From a bacterium (GTDB lineage Bacteria; Moduliflexota; Moduliflexia; Moduliflexales; JAUQPW01): DNA of 32,375 nt. This document shows, in pieces, positions 24,474 to 32,375 of the stretch. A model generated the notes under the pieces. The model did not search any database and was not told the origin of the DNA. It saw only the letters and a list, made by a program, of their open reading frames with translations. Made by a program: the position numbers and the translations under genes. Positions within the stretch are counted from its first letter, which is position 1, and each line of letters opens with the position of its first letter. The stretch is from positions 1 to 32,375 of the forward strand of contig JAUQPW010000064.1 of assembly GCA_030550175.1 (NCBI GenBank), written 5' to 3'.

Positions 24474-25388
24474 ATGAAGATCCTTGTCACCGGCGGGGCC
24501 GGGTTTATCGGCTCCCATGTTGTAGATACCTTTTTGTCGGCAGGACATGATGTTGTAATCGTGGACAACCTGGCTACCGGAAAACGCCAAAACCTTAATC
24601 CCCAGGCAAAGTTTTATCAAATAGATATCCGGAGCGATGAACTCCATAAAATCTTCCTGGACGAACAACCGGCCGTAGTGGATCATCATGCCGCTCAGAT
24701 AGATGTGCGAAAATCGGTCAGCGATCCGATCTACGATGCGGAGGTTAATATTCTGGGAACTCTTAATGTCCTGCAAGCAGCCGTCAAATCGGGGGTTCAA
24801 AAAATAATCTTTGCTTCCACCGGAGGGGCTATTTACGGAGAACAGGAAAAGTTTCCGGCCCCTGAAGATCATCCAACAAACCCTCTGTCCCCTTACGGAA
24901 TTGGAAAGCTGGGTGGAGAAAAATACCTTTATTTTTATTACACCACCTACGGACTTAAATATGTATCCCTGCGATACGCCAATGTTTATGGTCCCCGTCA
25001 GGATCCTCATGGAGAAGCCGGAGTCGTTGCAATTTTTACCCAGAAAATGTTAAAGAATGAACAACCCATTATTAATGGAGATGGTGAACAAACCAGGGAT
25101 TTTGTTTTTGTAAAAGATGTAGCCGAAGCCAATTTGCTGGCCCTCTCCAAAGATATCATCGGCTGCTACAATATCGGAACCGGTCGGGAAGTTTCTGTTA
25201 ATCAGTTATTTGATCGTCTCGTTGAGCTGACCCAGGCGAAGGCAAAAAAAGTTCATGGCCCGGCCAAGGAAGGAGAGCAGAAACGAAGTGTTCTGGATAC
25301 CAGGAAAGCCAAGGAGGTTCTGGGATGGGTTCCCCAGGTGAACTTAGACGAAGGACTGGCCCAGACCGTTGCATTTTTTAAAACATAA
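24474..25388 (+). CDS. NAD-dependent nucleotide-sugar epimerase (GalE-like SDR)
   Basis: Cytoplasmic extended SDR of 304 aa, most like UDP-sugar 4-epimerases. TGGAGFIGSH (6-15) binds NAD, HHAAQIDVRKSV (71-82) is the conserved His-Ala block, S115-T116 and Y141-x3-K145 (YGIGK) form the catalytic set, and RYANVYGPRQDP and GDGEQTRDFVFVKDVA are further family blocks. ATG 24474 is chosen because the five residues encoded before it come from the repeat. Next to Ugd and the UXS-type enzyme, it may turn UDP-xylose into UDP-arabinose, or be a UDP-glucose/galactose or UDP-GlcNAc epimerase; the sequence alone does not decide. Confidence 0.9.
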   Translation: MKILVTGGAGFIGSHVVDTFLSAGHDVVIVDNLATGKRQNLNPQAKFYQIDIRSDELHKIFLDEQPAVVDHHAAQIDVRKSVSDPIYDAEVNILGTLNVLQAAVKSGVQKIIFASTGGAIYGEQEKFPAPEDHPTNPLSPYGIGKLGGEKYLYFYYTTYGLKYVSLRYANVYGPRQDPHGEAGVVAIFTQKMLKNEQPIINGDGEQTRDFVFVKDVAEANLLALSKDIIGCYNIGTGREVSVNQLFDRLVELTQAKAKKVHGPAKEGEQKRSVLDTRKAKEVLGWVPQVNLDEGLAQTVAFFKT

Positions 25389-25702
25389 AAAATAGATTAC
25401 GCGCTTTCTCTCACCCCTAACTCCTCTCCCACGCTGTAGGAGAGGGGAACTGGTAAGGAACCATACTTCGTTCATCTTGAACCCTTTGAGAAATCCCACC
25501 TATCTAAGGATAATCTTTTCTCCCCCGGCAAAGGATCACGTTGGATAGACTCAAGGCAAATGGGTAAATGGTGAGGAACTTCCGTTCTCATATCACAAAA
25601 AAACTTACCTAAAGGAGAGAATAAGATATTAAAATCTTTTCTTTTTATCCTTCCCTTCCCTCAAAGTCTGGGGAGAGGGAAAGGGGTAAGGGCTTGAGAG
25701 AT
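25389..25702. other. convergent intergenic region with two GGGAGAGG-type repeats
   Basis: No gene is visible. 25410-25450 carries a hairpin with exact CCTCTCC/GGAGAGG arms (25423-25429 and 25439-25445). 25649-25700 has a second CCCTTCCCT...GGGAGAGGGAAAGGGG patch. CTCTCACCCCTAA on the left and GGGGTAAGGGCTTGAGAG on the right are roughly mirror copies. Either could end transcription from the two converging gene blocks. Confidence 0.6.
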
Positions 25703-27373
25703 TTACCTGTTTCGTAAATACTCTTCATAGATCGTTTTGGATTGGAGCTGTAAAAAGGCTTTAAAATCCTCTACGGTCTCACTTATTTCGGTTTTACTTG
25801 TCGGCGGATTCGGATTTACATAGGCGAAATACAACACGATGATAAAACTTAACAGATAGCAGATCAGAAAAATATTTATAGCCCTGGTTCGTCGTTCACC
25901 CTGGGCCATGGGGGGATGTTGATAAACATGTCTCAGTAGCCGGCCGGTTATTCCAAGAATAAAGGTAATCATCAGAAATACCGGGGCAAGACGCAACAGT
26001 ACATATCCCCGTAGTTTTGGTAAAAAAAGGATTTGGATAAAGGACGGAATAAAATTCTTCAAGGCCCAGAGCTGTCCTTGAAGTAAGACCGGAAGGGGGA
26101 TGTAGTGATTTAAATCCTGTCTTTGTAACAAAGTCTGGATCAAAAGGAGGAAATTCCAAAGACCAAGCAGAATCAGCAAGCCGTAGGTAGCCGGTAAAAG
26201 ATAACTCATGAGTCGTTGTCTGGAACTCTCTGTCTGCAACTCCTTACCTGCAGCGATTGGCCTGTTACTTTTTCCCTCAAGTTGGTGAATAACTCCCGCC
26301 AGAGATAGGACAAAAAGAAAAGTATAATCCACGAAAAAACGAGAACCAAAAGCATATCCACCCCACCAATATAAAGTCCAGCTATTCAAAAAGGTTTGAA
26401 GTAAGAGGAAAACCCCCAAAGCGGTACCCAGTAAAAAATCCCTCTTAATCAAAATGTAAAAACCGGGTACAGTAACCAAAAGAAGGGGAGAATAAAAAAA
26501 GAGACCGTGGAAAGAGGAAAAGAGAAGTTCCCATAAATGCCAGTCTTGAAAACTTACATTCATCGTGCCATGGATAGGAGAAAACAGGGTTCCGTAGAGT
26601 ATCTTCCAGGCAAGCATTTGGGGAATCATGGCAAATAACAGAGAACTCAGGAAAACGGTAACCTGGAGACGTAGAGATGAAAGAGCAGGGGAATATACTG
26701 CCAACTCAAGAATCGGTAGGAGGATAAAAAGAAGGTTTTGAGTTCGAACGAGGCCCATGAGTCCGGCCAGTAATCCTAAAAGCATCCATTGCCCTAAAGT
26801 TCTTTGATTTCGGGTAAAAAACCAAACGTAGAGGAAAAGGGAAAGGGTAAAAAAAGAGTTGATATGGGCTAACGTTGGCTGAATAACCAGGTAATAAAAA
26901 AAAGGGGTTCCAAAAGTAATGAGCAGAATGGCGGATAGCACCGCTTTGGGAGAGAACAGATGTTTTCCCACCTCATACACCAAGAAAAGACCCAAAATGC
27001 CGTAAAAGCTCGTTCCTACAGCGATAAAAATAAAATAAAAAACCGAATAACCGTCTGCGTTTGGAGAGGAGGAATAAAGATAAGGGCTGAGTCGGGTATA
27101 TAAATGACCTGTTAAAAAAAAGGGAGCCCACAGGATTGAAGAGCCAATAGGGTACTGATTGCCGACTAAACCGGTTGAGGTTCGATATATGAAGGGAGGG
27201 AGCATATCCAGCGCCTTAAACTCGTTTAAAAAATCTAAATCCCTATCTAAGAACAAAGACCGGACGTAGGCATAGTAGCCGATCCCATCAGGATTAATCA
27301 GGCTGGGATGAATCTGGAAGAAGAGTAAATAAGAATACAGGAGCAGGAGAATTAGAAGGCTTTTACTTTTCAT
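25703..27373 (-). CDS. polytopic membrane protein, GT-C-like
   Basis: Integral membrane protein of 556 aa with about 11-13 hydrophobic segments. After the first helix an acidic loop (NPDGIGYYAYVRS, D29) matches the place where GT-C glycosyltransferases such as GT39/ArnT carry a catalytic acid, and long extracytoplasmic loops such as HGTMNVSFQDWHLWE follow. I therefore infer use of a polyprenyl-phosphate-linked sugar outside the membrane, with low certainty. The start overlaps the upstream gene by 11 nt, so it is translated as part of the YfhO/GT-C cluster. The stop is close to the convergent repeat region. Confidence 0.78.
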   Translation of the reverse strand: MKSKSLLILLLLYSYLLFFQIHPSLINPDGIGYYAYVRSLFLDRDLDFLNEFKALDMLPPFIYRTSTGLVGNQYPIGSSILWAPFFLTGHLYTRLSPYLYSSSPNADGYSVFYFIFIAVGTSFYGILGLFLVYEVGKHLFSPKAVLSAILLITFGTPFFYYLVIQPTLAHINSFFTLSLFLYVWFFTRNQRTLGQWMLLGLLAGLMGLVRTQNLLFILLPILELAVYSPALSSLRLQVTVFLSSLLFAMIPQMLAWKILYGTLFSPIHGTMNVSFQDWHLWELLFSSFHGLFFYSPLLLVTVPGFYILIKRDFLLGTALGVFLLLQTFLNSWTLYWWGGYAFGSRFFVDYTFLFVLSLAGVIHQLEGKSNRPIAAGKELQTESSRQRLMSYLLPATYGLLILLGLWNFLLLIQTLLQRQDLNHYIPLPVLLQGQLWALKNFIPSFIQILFLPKLRGYVLLRLAPVFLMITFILGITGRLLRHVYQHPPMAQGERRTRAINIFLICYLLSFIIVLYFAYVNPNPPTSKTEISETVEDFKAFLQLQSKTIYEEYLRNR

Positions 27374-29270
27374 GGTTAAGGGTATAAACCACTATATCGT
27401 CTTTTATATCTATCTTCTTAAACTCTAGAACCTTCATCAGATAACTCTGGATCGGTTCAAAAGCCCGGGTGGAGCGATGAAGAAGAATGTATTTGATGTG
27501 AAGGAAATCCATAATCTTTTGGGCTTTCTCGCGATCCTGGAGAAGATCGGCTTCCTTAAGGTCCTGGGTCTTACCCGTTTGAAGTTTAAAGAGGGTAGAC
27601 AGGACCGGCAAACTCTCATAAAAATCCAGAAAGCCGGAAGAAATCCAGGTAGCATGCCCGTTCAGAATCTTCTTTTCATGGATCGTCTGAAAGTATTGAA
27701 AATCCTTTTTCGAAGAACCCCAACGAGTCCGTTCATCACTCCAACTAAAAGGAATTTCCATAACTGTAAAATCTTCGGGGTCCCCACGTAAATCCCCGTA
27801 CACGGAAGGAACCCGACTGCCGGTAAGGGGAAAGGGAATCGATGCATACTCAAAAAGGATCAGGAGTACCAGAACAAAGGTTTGGACCAGCATAGCCTTT
27901 CGGGTGGAGAGTCTAGAAAAGATATGAACACAGGTATAGGCCGCCAGAACTGCCATGGCTAACATGACCATGACGGCAAACCGGGCAGGATGTCTGGTTT
28001 CTCCCAGGATAGGAATCCGGTGAATGAGGTTATAAGGAAGGTACAAAAAGGGATATCCATAAACCTTTCGGAACAGATATCCGTGGACTTGTAAGAAAGG
28101 TCCCAGTGCGAGGATAAAATTAATAAGGGCTACAAGTGTCCAAAATTTAACCCCGGGATTGATTTTATACTGACTGAAAATAGTATAACCGGCGAGAATT
28201 AAAACGGTATAGCCGATAAACACATCTGCTTCCAGATCACTCCCTCGAAACATTTCGGTAATGAGATAAACATATCTTTCAGATTTCCGCCACAACCAAT
28301 GATGGGGACTGGGATAGAAAAAGCTCATGAGGTCAGCAGATTTATTAAAGATATCTCCCCATCCCTTTGTTAAAACCACCTGACCCGTCCAAACCGCCTT
28401 AAAGATTACATATAGCTTGGGAGAAAGTCCCATCACTAAGACAAGAAAGATAATTCCCAAACTTTTCCAGGGGAAAGGAGAAGCTCTGATCCAGGACTCG
28501 GATAGGACATGTTGATCCGGGTTTGTGAAGAGTTTCTTTTTATTTTGAAAAAGTAAAAAGACGAGATAAATCAAAGTAAAAATTCCAAGATAAACCGCGT
28601 AATAACCGGATTGGAGGGCGGTGAGGAGAAAAAAGAGTCCGGCCAAAAAAGCATAGCGTTCCCCGGATACGCCTGAGCCGGGTTTTGAACTTGCAGGGTT
28701 AGATTTCTCGGAAGTTGCATCAACCGTCTTGAAGAGATAAAGCACATAGAAGGGAATTCCTTCTGTAAACATCAAGTCAAAATGTCCTCTGAGATGGGCA
28801 AACCGATAAGGGCAAAAAGCAAATATTACCCCACCTATCAAGGCTGCATACGAATTAGAAGTAAGATAACGGATCAAAAGATAGGCTCCATAAGCAGAAA
28901 GGATAAAGGAGAGGGTAAGGAGGAGATTATAGGTCACAACCGGGCCAAAAATGAGCTGAAGGGGGATTGAAAGTAGAGAGGATACAAAGGGAGAGGTATC
29001 GAATACCAAAGGAGTTCCCAGAGGGTAGAAGATATAATTGGAAAAAAACGGATGGGTATGAAGCTCCAGTAAAGCTTTCTTTATCCACCATAAATTCCAG
29101 ACGTGTTTATAGAGATCGGGTTGGTCTCCGGGGAAAGCCGTTGAAAAATACCCTATCAAAGGATAGGTCAAAAGGAGGGTCAATCCCAAATAAAAACCTA
29201 AAATAAAGGGGGTGGTAAAAGTCTGTGATTCTTGGGATTCTTGGTTTATTATCGGCTGTTTACGGCCCAT
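27363..29270 (-). CDS. polytopic membrane protein, GT-C-like
   Basis: Membrane protein of 635 aa with about 11 hydrophobic segments and a soluble C-terminal part of about 150 residues (DFTVMEIPFSW, YFQTIHEKKILNGHATW). An acidic first loop, FPGDQPDLYKHVWNLWW with D49 and D52, and the region FDTSPF resemble GT-C-fold sugar transferases of the uncharacterised type often found in polysaccharide loci. It has no confident named family. Both ends overlap neighbours by 11 nt, which suggests that the three membrane proteins are made together. Confidence 0.78.
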   Translation of the reverse strand: MGRKQPIINQESQESQTFTTPFILGFYLGLTLLLTYPLIGYFSTAFPGDQPDLYKHVWNLWWIKKALLELHTHPFFSNYIFYPLGTPLVFDTSPFVSSLLSIPLQLIFGPVVTYNLLLTLSFILSAYGAYLLIRYLTSNSYAALIGGVIFAFCPYRFAHLRGHFDLMFTEGIPFYVLYLFKTVDATSEKSNPASSKPGSGVSGERYAFLAGLFFLLTALQSGYYAVYLGIFTLIYLVFLLFQNKKKLFTNPDQHVLSESWIRASPFPWKSLGIIFLVLVMGLSPKLYVIFKAVWTGQVVLTKGWGDIFNKSADLMSFFYPSPHHWLWRKSERYVYLITEMFRGSDLEADVFIGYTVLILAGYTIFSQYKINPGVKFWTLVALINFILALGPFLQVHGYLFRKVYGYPFLYLPYNLIHRIPILGETRHPARFAVMVMLAMAVLAAYTCVHIFSRLSTRKAMLVQTFVLVLLILFEYASIPFPLTGSRVPSVYGDLRGDPEDFTVMEIPFSWSDERTRWGSSKKDFQYFQTIHEKKILNGHATWISSGFLDFYESLPVLSTLFKLQTGKTQDLKEADLLQDREKAQKIMDFLHIKYILLHRSTRAFEPIQSYLMKVLEFKKIDIKDDIVVYTLNHEK

Positions 29271-31776
29271 TATACGTTGTCTGGCATTTATTGTTCGCTA
29301 CCGGGCGAAGGTTACGGATTACTACGAACAACCTATGACAGACTACGGACAGAATAACCAGGAAAGTCCACAAGCTTACAAATAATCCGATTTTAAAAGA
29401 ACTGGGTTGATATTTAAACTCGACGTGCCGGATACCGGGAGGTAATTCGAGTCCTATAAACAGGGCATCCACTTCCTGGATAATCATTTCCCTGCCATCT
29501 CCATAAGCTCTCCATCCCGGATAATACTGGTTGGTCAGCACCAACCATGTGCCCCCCTCTTCCGAGAGTTCAATCTTTATATCATGGAGAGTCATCTGTT
29601 CAATTTTTACCGGGACTACCTGATCAGTGGGGATTTCTGGGGCCTTGAACAAATCTTTATCCGATATCCTATAAGCTCGTGGAAGAAAGGTTTTATTCCG
29701 AAAAATCTTAACAGGACCTTCCTGAACCAGGTCAAATTCTTGCGAACTTAAAGGAACAACCGAAACGACATATTTAACATTGAGTCTATCCAGAAGGGCC
29801 TTATAAACTACTTCCTCCCGACGAAGGGGATCCTTCCGGTACCCGGGTTTCCAGAGGGATTCCAATTTGTTACGATAGTGTTCATAAGAAGCTAACTCTA
29901 TGGAACCTTTAGTCAGAGCATTGGGAATCTGAAAAATCAGACCGATGTTGGGAATTAATAAATCGGTAGCGGTCAGGATCGTCTGTTCATCATACTTATG
30001 GGACGCAAGCAAAAGTTGTGCTCCTTGTTGGGTAAGAGGAGTTGAATAAACCCTGAAGGGAGAAACACATCCAGAAAGTTCATCACTACATCCTTCTGAA
30101 TTTAATTCTGCTTTTAAAAAGTCAACCGTTCGGGTTGGAAATTCAAAAGCATGGCTGCTGACTACAGGCATAAGCTTGAAGTTATGAACAAAAAGATCTG
30201 ATACGACCAGAATCAGAACCAGCCCTTTAAAAAAGGCCGGGAGTAATTTCTGATAAAGAACCAGCAGGAGAATTCCACCACTTGTGAGAAGAATCGTCAG
30301 AGATCGAAGGGATGGGGTAAGGGAGTTCGAGAAAAAAGTTTGAGCCCATTCCGGCCTGAAGGAGTCGTTCCAGGTATAGAGTTTGGGAATCCAGACAAGA
30401 CCCAGCTTCACCCAGGCAAGCACTCCCAGGGTTCCGGCTATCATAAGAAGAATTAAGAAGAAAGTGATCCGACGACGCTCCTTTTCAGAGTGATTCGGGT
30501 TTCTTCGGTTGTTTACAAGGGTTTGAATTTCCTCGAGGCCATACCCTGATAAAACAGGCAACGTAAAAGTAGCCAGGATAAAGAACTTGGAAGGGAATCG
30601 AACAATCCGTAACCCTAAAGGGAAAAGAAAGTGATAAAGGAAAAAGTGATCCCCCAGAGAAAAAAGGATAGCCATCCCACTTAAAATAATCAGCAGGATT
30701 TTTTCACGGTTTAAACGGAAAGTAGCTAAAATTGCTAGAATAAGGGGCATTAATCCGAGATAGATACCTTTAAGCCAGCCTTCCGGGATCGGAGTAGGTC
30801 TGACTTCCATAGGGTTTCCGTAAAAGTCAGGAATAAAAAGTTTAATCAAATGACCTGGATGGAGGGCTCCCTGGACCGCTGCGTCATAGGTCAACCCTTT
30901 ACTCCGGGTGGATAATCCTATGAATTCCAAAAACGGAAGAAGCTGACCCATGACCAGACTTAGAGCAAGGATAATAGATAAAAAACAAACGACGCCTGCT
31001 AGTCCCCTCTCCCCTTTTTTCCCTTTCTTCAGAAGGAGGACCATCATTCCCATGGAAAGTAAAGTTAGAACAAAAACTTCGGGAAATCCCGCCAGGAATT
31101 GAAGGGCCAAACTGAAACCGGTAAGAAGCATCCATTTCAGTTCAAGAGATTTTAACAGGCGGTGGCTCAAGAAAAGGACCAGGGGTAACCAGATCGTGGC
31201 ACAAAGGGCCGAAGTGGTATCGATAATAGAGATCAGGCTTCCACTTAAACTAAAGCCAATAGCCGAAAAGAGAGCCGGGAACCGAGATAAACCCAGCTCA
31301 CGGGAAAAAAGATAGGTAAATACCCCCCCAAAGAAAAAATGCAGGACAATAAAGAACTTTAGGGCCGTTTTAGTTGGGAGTAGATAAAATAAAAAATTCG
31401 GTGGGTAGAATATCTCCGATTGCAGGTTAGCATAAAAAGGAGTTCCTACCCCACTATAGGGGTCCCATAAAGGGATGAGTCCCTGTTGGATGGAGTAGGA
31501 TGCGAAAACTTTCATAGGATAAGCAAACATATACATATCTCGGAAACTGGGGAGTTGATTTAAAAAGATCAGGGGATGGAAGAATCCGAGGATAATCCCT
31601 CCAAGGATTAACAAGACGAGGATATCTTTGGAAGTCAGAAGCCGGAAGCCAGAAATTAGAGACCACAGGGTCTCTATCCTCTGAACTCCTGATTTCTGAT
31701 GCCTGGGCTTTTCATTGAAGTTTCTCTGCAATAGCGATGAGAGATTGCCCAAAGGGCGGAGGAAAAATTCTTTCAA
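29260..31776 (-). CDS. YfhO-family membrane protein
   Basis: Large membrane protein of up to 838 aa of the YfhO family, GT-C-related proteins linked to sugar decoration of envelope polymers. After the first helix (51-71) the acidic loop PSFRDMYMFAYP with D80 and LWDPYSGVGTPFYANLQSE are hallmarks, followed by about a dozen helices, a soluble domain at about 560-795 (NVKYVVSV, YPGWRAYGDG) and a last helix. The start is uncertain: TTG 31776 gives a 65-nt overlap with the methyltransferase, TTG 31731 a 20-nt overlap, and neither has a ribosome-binding site. Residues about 24-50 and the last 27 or so are encoded by repeat patches. Confidence 0.87.
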   Translation of the reverse strand: MKEFFLRPLGNLSSLLQRNFNEKPRHQKSGVQRIETLWSLISGFRLLTSKDILVLLILGGIILGFFHPLIFLNQLPSFRDMYMFAYPMKVFASYSIQQGLIPLWDPYSGVGTPFYANLQSEIFYPPNFLFYLLPTKTALKFFIVLHFFFGGVFTYLFSRELGLSRFPALFSAIGFSLSGSLISIIDTTSALCATIWLPLVLFLSHRLLKSLELKWMLLTGFSLALQFLAGFPEVFVLTLLSMGMMVLLLKKGKKGERGLAGVVCFLSIILALSLVMGQLLPFLEFIGLSTRSKGLTYDAAVQGALHPGHLIKLFIPDFYGNPMEVRPTPIPEGWLKGIYLGLMPLILAILATFRLNREKILLIILSGMAILFSLGDHFFLYHFLFPLGLRIVRFPSKFFILATFTLPVLSGYGLEEIQTLVNNRRNPNHSEKERRRITFFLILLMIAGTLGVLAWVKLGLVWIPKLYTWNDSFRPEWAQTFFSNSLTPSLRSLTILLTSGGILLLVLYQKLLPAFFKGLVLILVVSDLFVHNFKLMPVVSSHAFEFPTRTVDFLKAELNSEGCSDELSGCVSPFRVYSTPLTQQGAQLLLASHKYDEQTILTATDLLIPNIGLIFQIPNALTKGSIELASYEHYRNKLESLWKPGYRKDPLRREEVVYKALLDRLNVKYVVSVVPLSSQEFDLVQEGPVKIFRNKTFLPRAYRISDKDLFKAPEIPTDQVVPVKIEQMTLHDIKIELSEEGGTWLVLTNQYYPGWRAYGDGREMIIQEVDALFIGLELPPGIRHVEFKYQPSSFKIGLFVSLWTFLVILSVVCHRLFVVIRNLRPVANNKCQTTYNGP
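29272..29351. repeat. heptad-phased inverted repeat at the YfhO gene's 3' end
   Basis: The left half (GTTGTCTGGCAT..TTGTTCG, 29277-29305) reappears inverted in the right half (ACGAACAACCTATGACAGAC, 29324-29343). Words ACGAACA, ACCTATG, ACAGACT, ACGGACA are 7-nt spaced. On the minus strand it encodes the YfhO C-terminal tail (VVCHRLFVVIRNLRPVANN). Confidence 0.75.
31637..31700. repeat. TTCTGAC-type inverted repeat at the YfhO gene's 5' end
   Basis: An exact 8-bp stem TAGAGACC/GGTCTCTA (31657-31664 and 31669-31676, loop ACAG) is flanked by outer CAGAAAT/GATTTCTG arms. On the minus strand TTTCTGG, CTTCCGG, CTTCTGA, CTTCC are 7-nt phased. Confidence 0.8.
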
Positions 31777-32375
31777 TTTTTTTGATGATCGGAATGATCT
31801 TATTATAAGAAAGGAGTTGTTTTTCCGGAATTATCTGGCGTTTCAAGATTTTCCCGTTAATATACCAACCTAAGATCCCAAGGGCGTTCATATAAAAGAT
31901 TTTTTGAATCCGAAAACCGGCCTGCTGAAGTTTATTACAAAGCTCTTTCCTTTCATATCGCCGAAAGTGATGATCGGCTGCATCCATGCTTCCGTATAGG
32001 GCTTGAAACGCCGGAACTAGCAGAACAAGCTTTCCTCCTGGAATTAATACCTCAAACATATTTCGGAGGGCTTTCTGATCCGCTTCTATATGCTCGAGTA
32101 CATTCAAACAAACCACCGTATCAAAATTGCGAGGGCGTAAGTTTAACATCTCTTCGCTGGCACCATCACAGCAGATTACTTCAAAGTTTTTGCGATCTCC
32201 GAACTTTCTTCGTAAGTAATCACAATACTTCTCTGAAATATCCAGACTGGTAACCCACTCCCGGTCTAAAAAAAATCGGGTTAAATTACCGATTGCACAG
32301 CCTACTTCCAGGATTCTCTTTCCCAAGAAAGGAGCAATATTTTCATAAATCCAGGTGTTATAATTTTCTGCTTTG
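31712..32375 (-). CDS. class I SAM-dependent methyltransferase, partial
   Basis: The 5' end lies beyond the window: the frame stays open to 32375 with NYNTWIYENIAPFLGKR before the SAM motif, a usual lead-in for this group, so a TTG at 32326 is not the start. The SAM-binding motif is EVGCAIGNLT, with the acidic D of SLDISEKY at the end of strand 2, CDGAS, and VVCLNVLEHIEADQKAL as motif II/post-II. The C-terminal half (DAADHHFRRYERKELCNKL) fits methyltransferases in surface-polysaccharide loci. The methylated product is unknown. Its TGA at 31712 overlaps an out-of-frame ATG (ATGA), noted in findings. Confidence 0.88.
   Translation of the reverse strand, partial: KAENYNTWIYENIAPFLGKRILEVGCAIGNLTRFFLDREWVTSLDISEKYCDYLRRKFGDRKNFEVICCDGASEEMLNLRPRNFDTVVCLNVLEHIEADQKALRNMFEVLIPGGKLVLLVPAFQALYGSMDAADHHFRRYERKELCNKLQQAGFRIQKIFYMNALGILGWYINGKILKRQIIPEKQLLSYNKIIPIIKKIERIFPPPFGQSLIAIAEKLQ

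Noticed and set aside
1..32375. CRISPR arrays, tRNA or rRNA genes, insertion sequences
   Set aside because: Tandem patches have 7-8 nt units without spacers; no cloverleaf, rRNA-like or transposase sequence was recognised by eye.

Overview
The window is a chromosomal stretch of an uncultured bacterium with mid-range G+C. It most likely has a Gram-negative type envelope: there is a Tat-type binding protein, a membrane-anchored TPR protein with a large extracytoplasmic part, and a lipid-linked polysaccharide locus. I cannot name the phylum. There is no rRNA, tRNA, CRISPR array or transposase. The most distinctive trait is a set of short 7-nt-phased (sometimes 8-nt-phased) repeat patches, most of them folded as inverted repeats. 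They sit in many gene junctions and in places run into reading frames. They resemble the short tandem repeats known from cyanobacteria and some uncultured lineages, but no photosynthesis gene is present.

Layout. (1) 61-4164, minus strand: a polyamine/opine-type ABC importer (permease, ATPase, Tat-exported binding protein) with an isochorismatase-family hydrolase inside the operon. Only one permease is visible; a second may lie left of the window. (2) 4240-4593, minus: a TfoX N-domain protein, divergent from dapB and dapA (4708-6427, plus), two consecutive steps of lysine/diaminopimelate synthesis. (3) 6792-8175, plus: a small TPR protein and a polyprenyl-phosphate-sugar type GT2 glycosyltransferase. 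(4) 8188-11265, minus: a 1025-residue protein combining a DUF433 domain, a proline-rich linker, one membrane helix, a TolB/FlgO-like segment and about 16 TPRs. (5) 11528-13242, minus: the remains of a secreted propeller/FG-GAP protein with a frameshift and a lost 5' end. (6) 13460-16235, minus: a VUT-family (YhhQ) transporter and a stand-alone molybdopterin oxidoreductase. (7) 16815-25388, plus: a hotdog thioesterase, a membrane-anchored gluzincin peptidase, a GT4 glycosyltransferase, a GT2 plus sugar-phosphate transferase fusion, UDP-glucose dehydrogenase, UDP-glucuronate decarboxylase and an NAD-dependent sugar epimerase. (8) 25703-32375, minus, convergent with the previous block: a methyltransferase (cut by the window edge), a YfhO-family protein and two more GT-C-like membrane proteins in one overlapping cluster.

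How the genes fit together. Blocks 7 and 8 look like one surface-glycan locus. The fused enzyme starts the glycan on undecaprenyl phosphate and may add the second sugar. Ugd, the UXS-type decarboxylase and the epimerase could supply UDP-glucuronate, UDP-xylose and a 4-epimer. The GT4 extends the chain, and the polytopic YfhO/GT-C-like proteins would use lipid-linked sugars outside the membrane. Gene junctions are often tightly coupled; four neighbouring pairs overlap by exactly 11 nt.

Most worth following up: the heptad-phased inverted repeats and their effects on genes, the DUF433-membrane-TPR protein, the ABC operon with its hydrolase, a mutually exclusive RNA-pairing candidate near 16450-16540, and a probable ATT start codon behind a near-consensus promoter at 16746.
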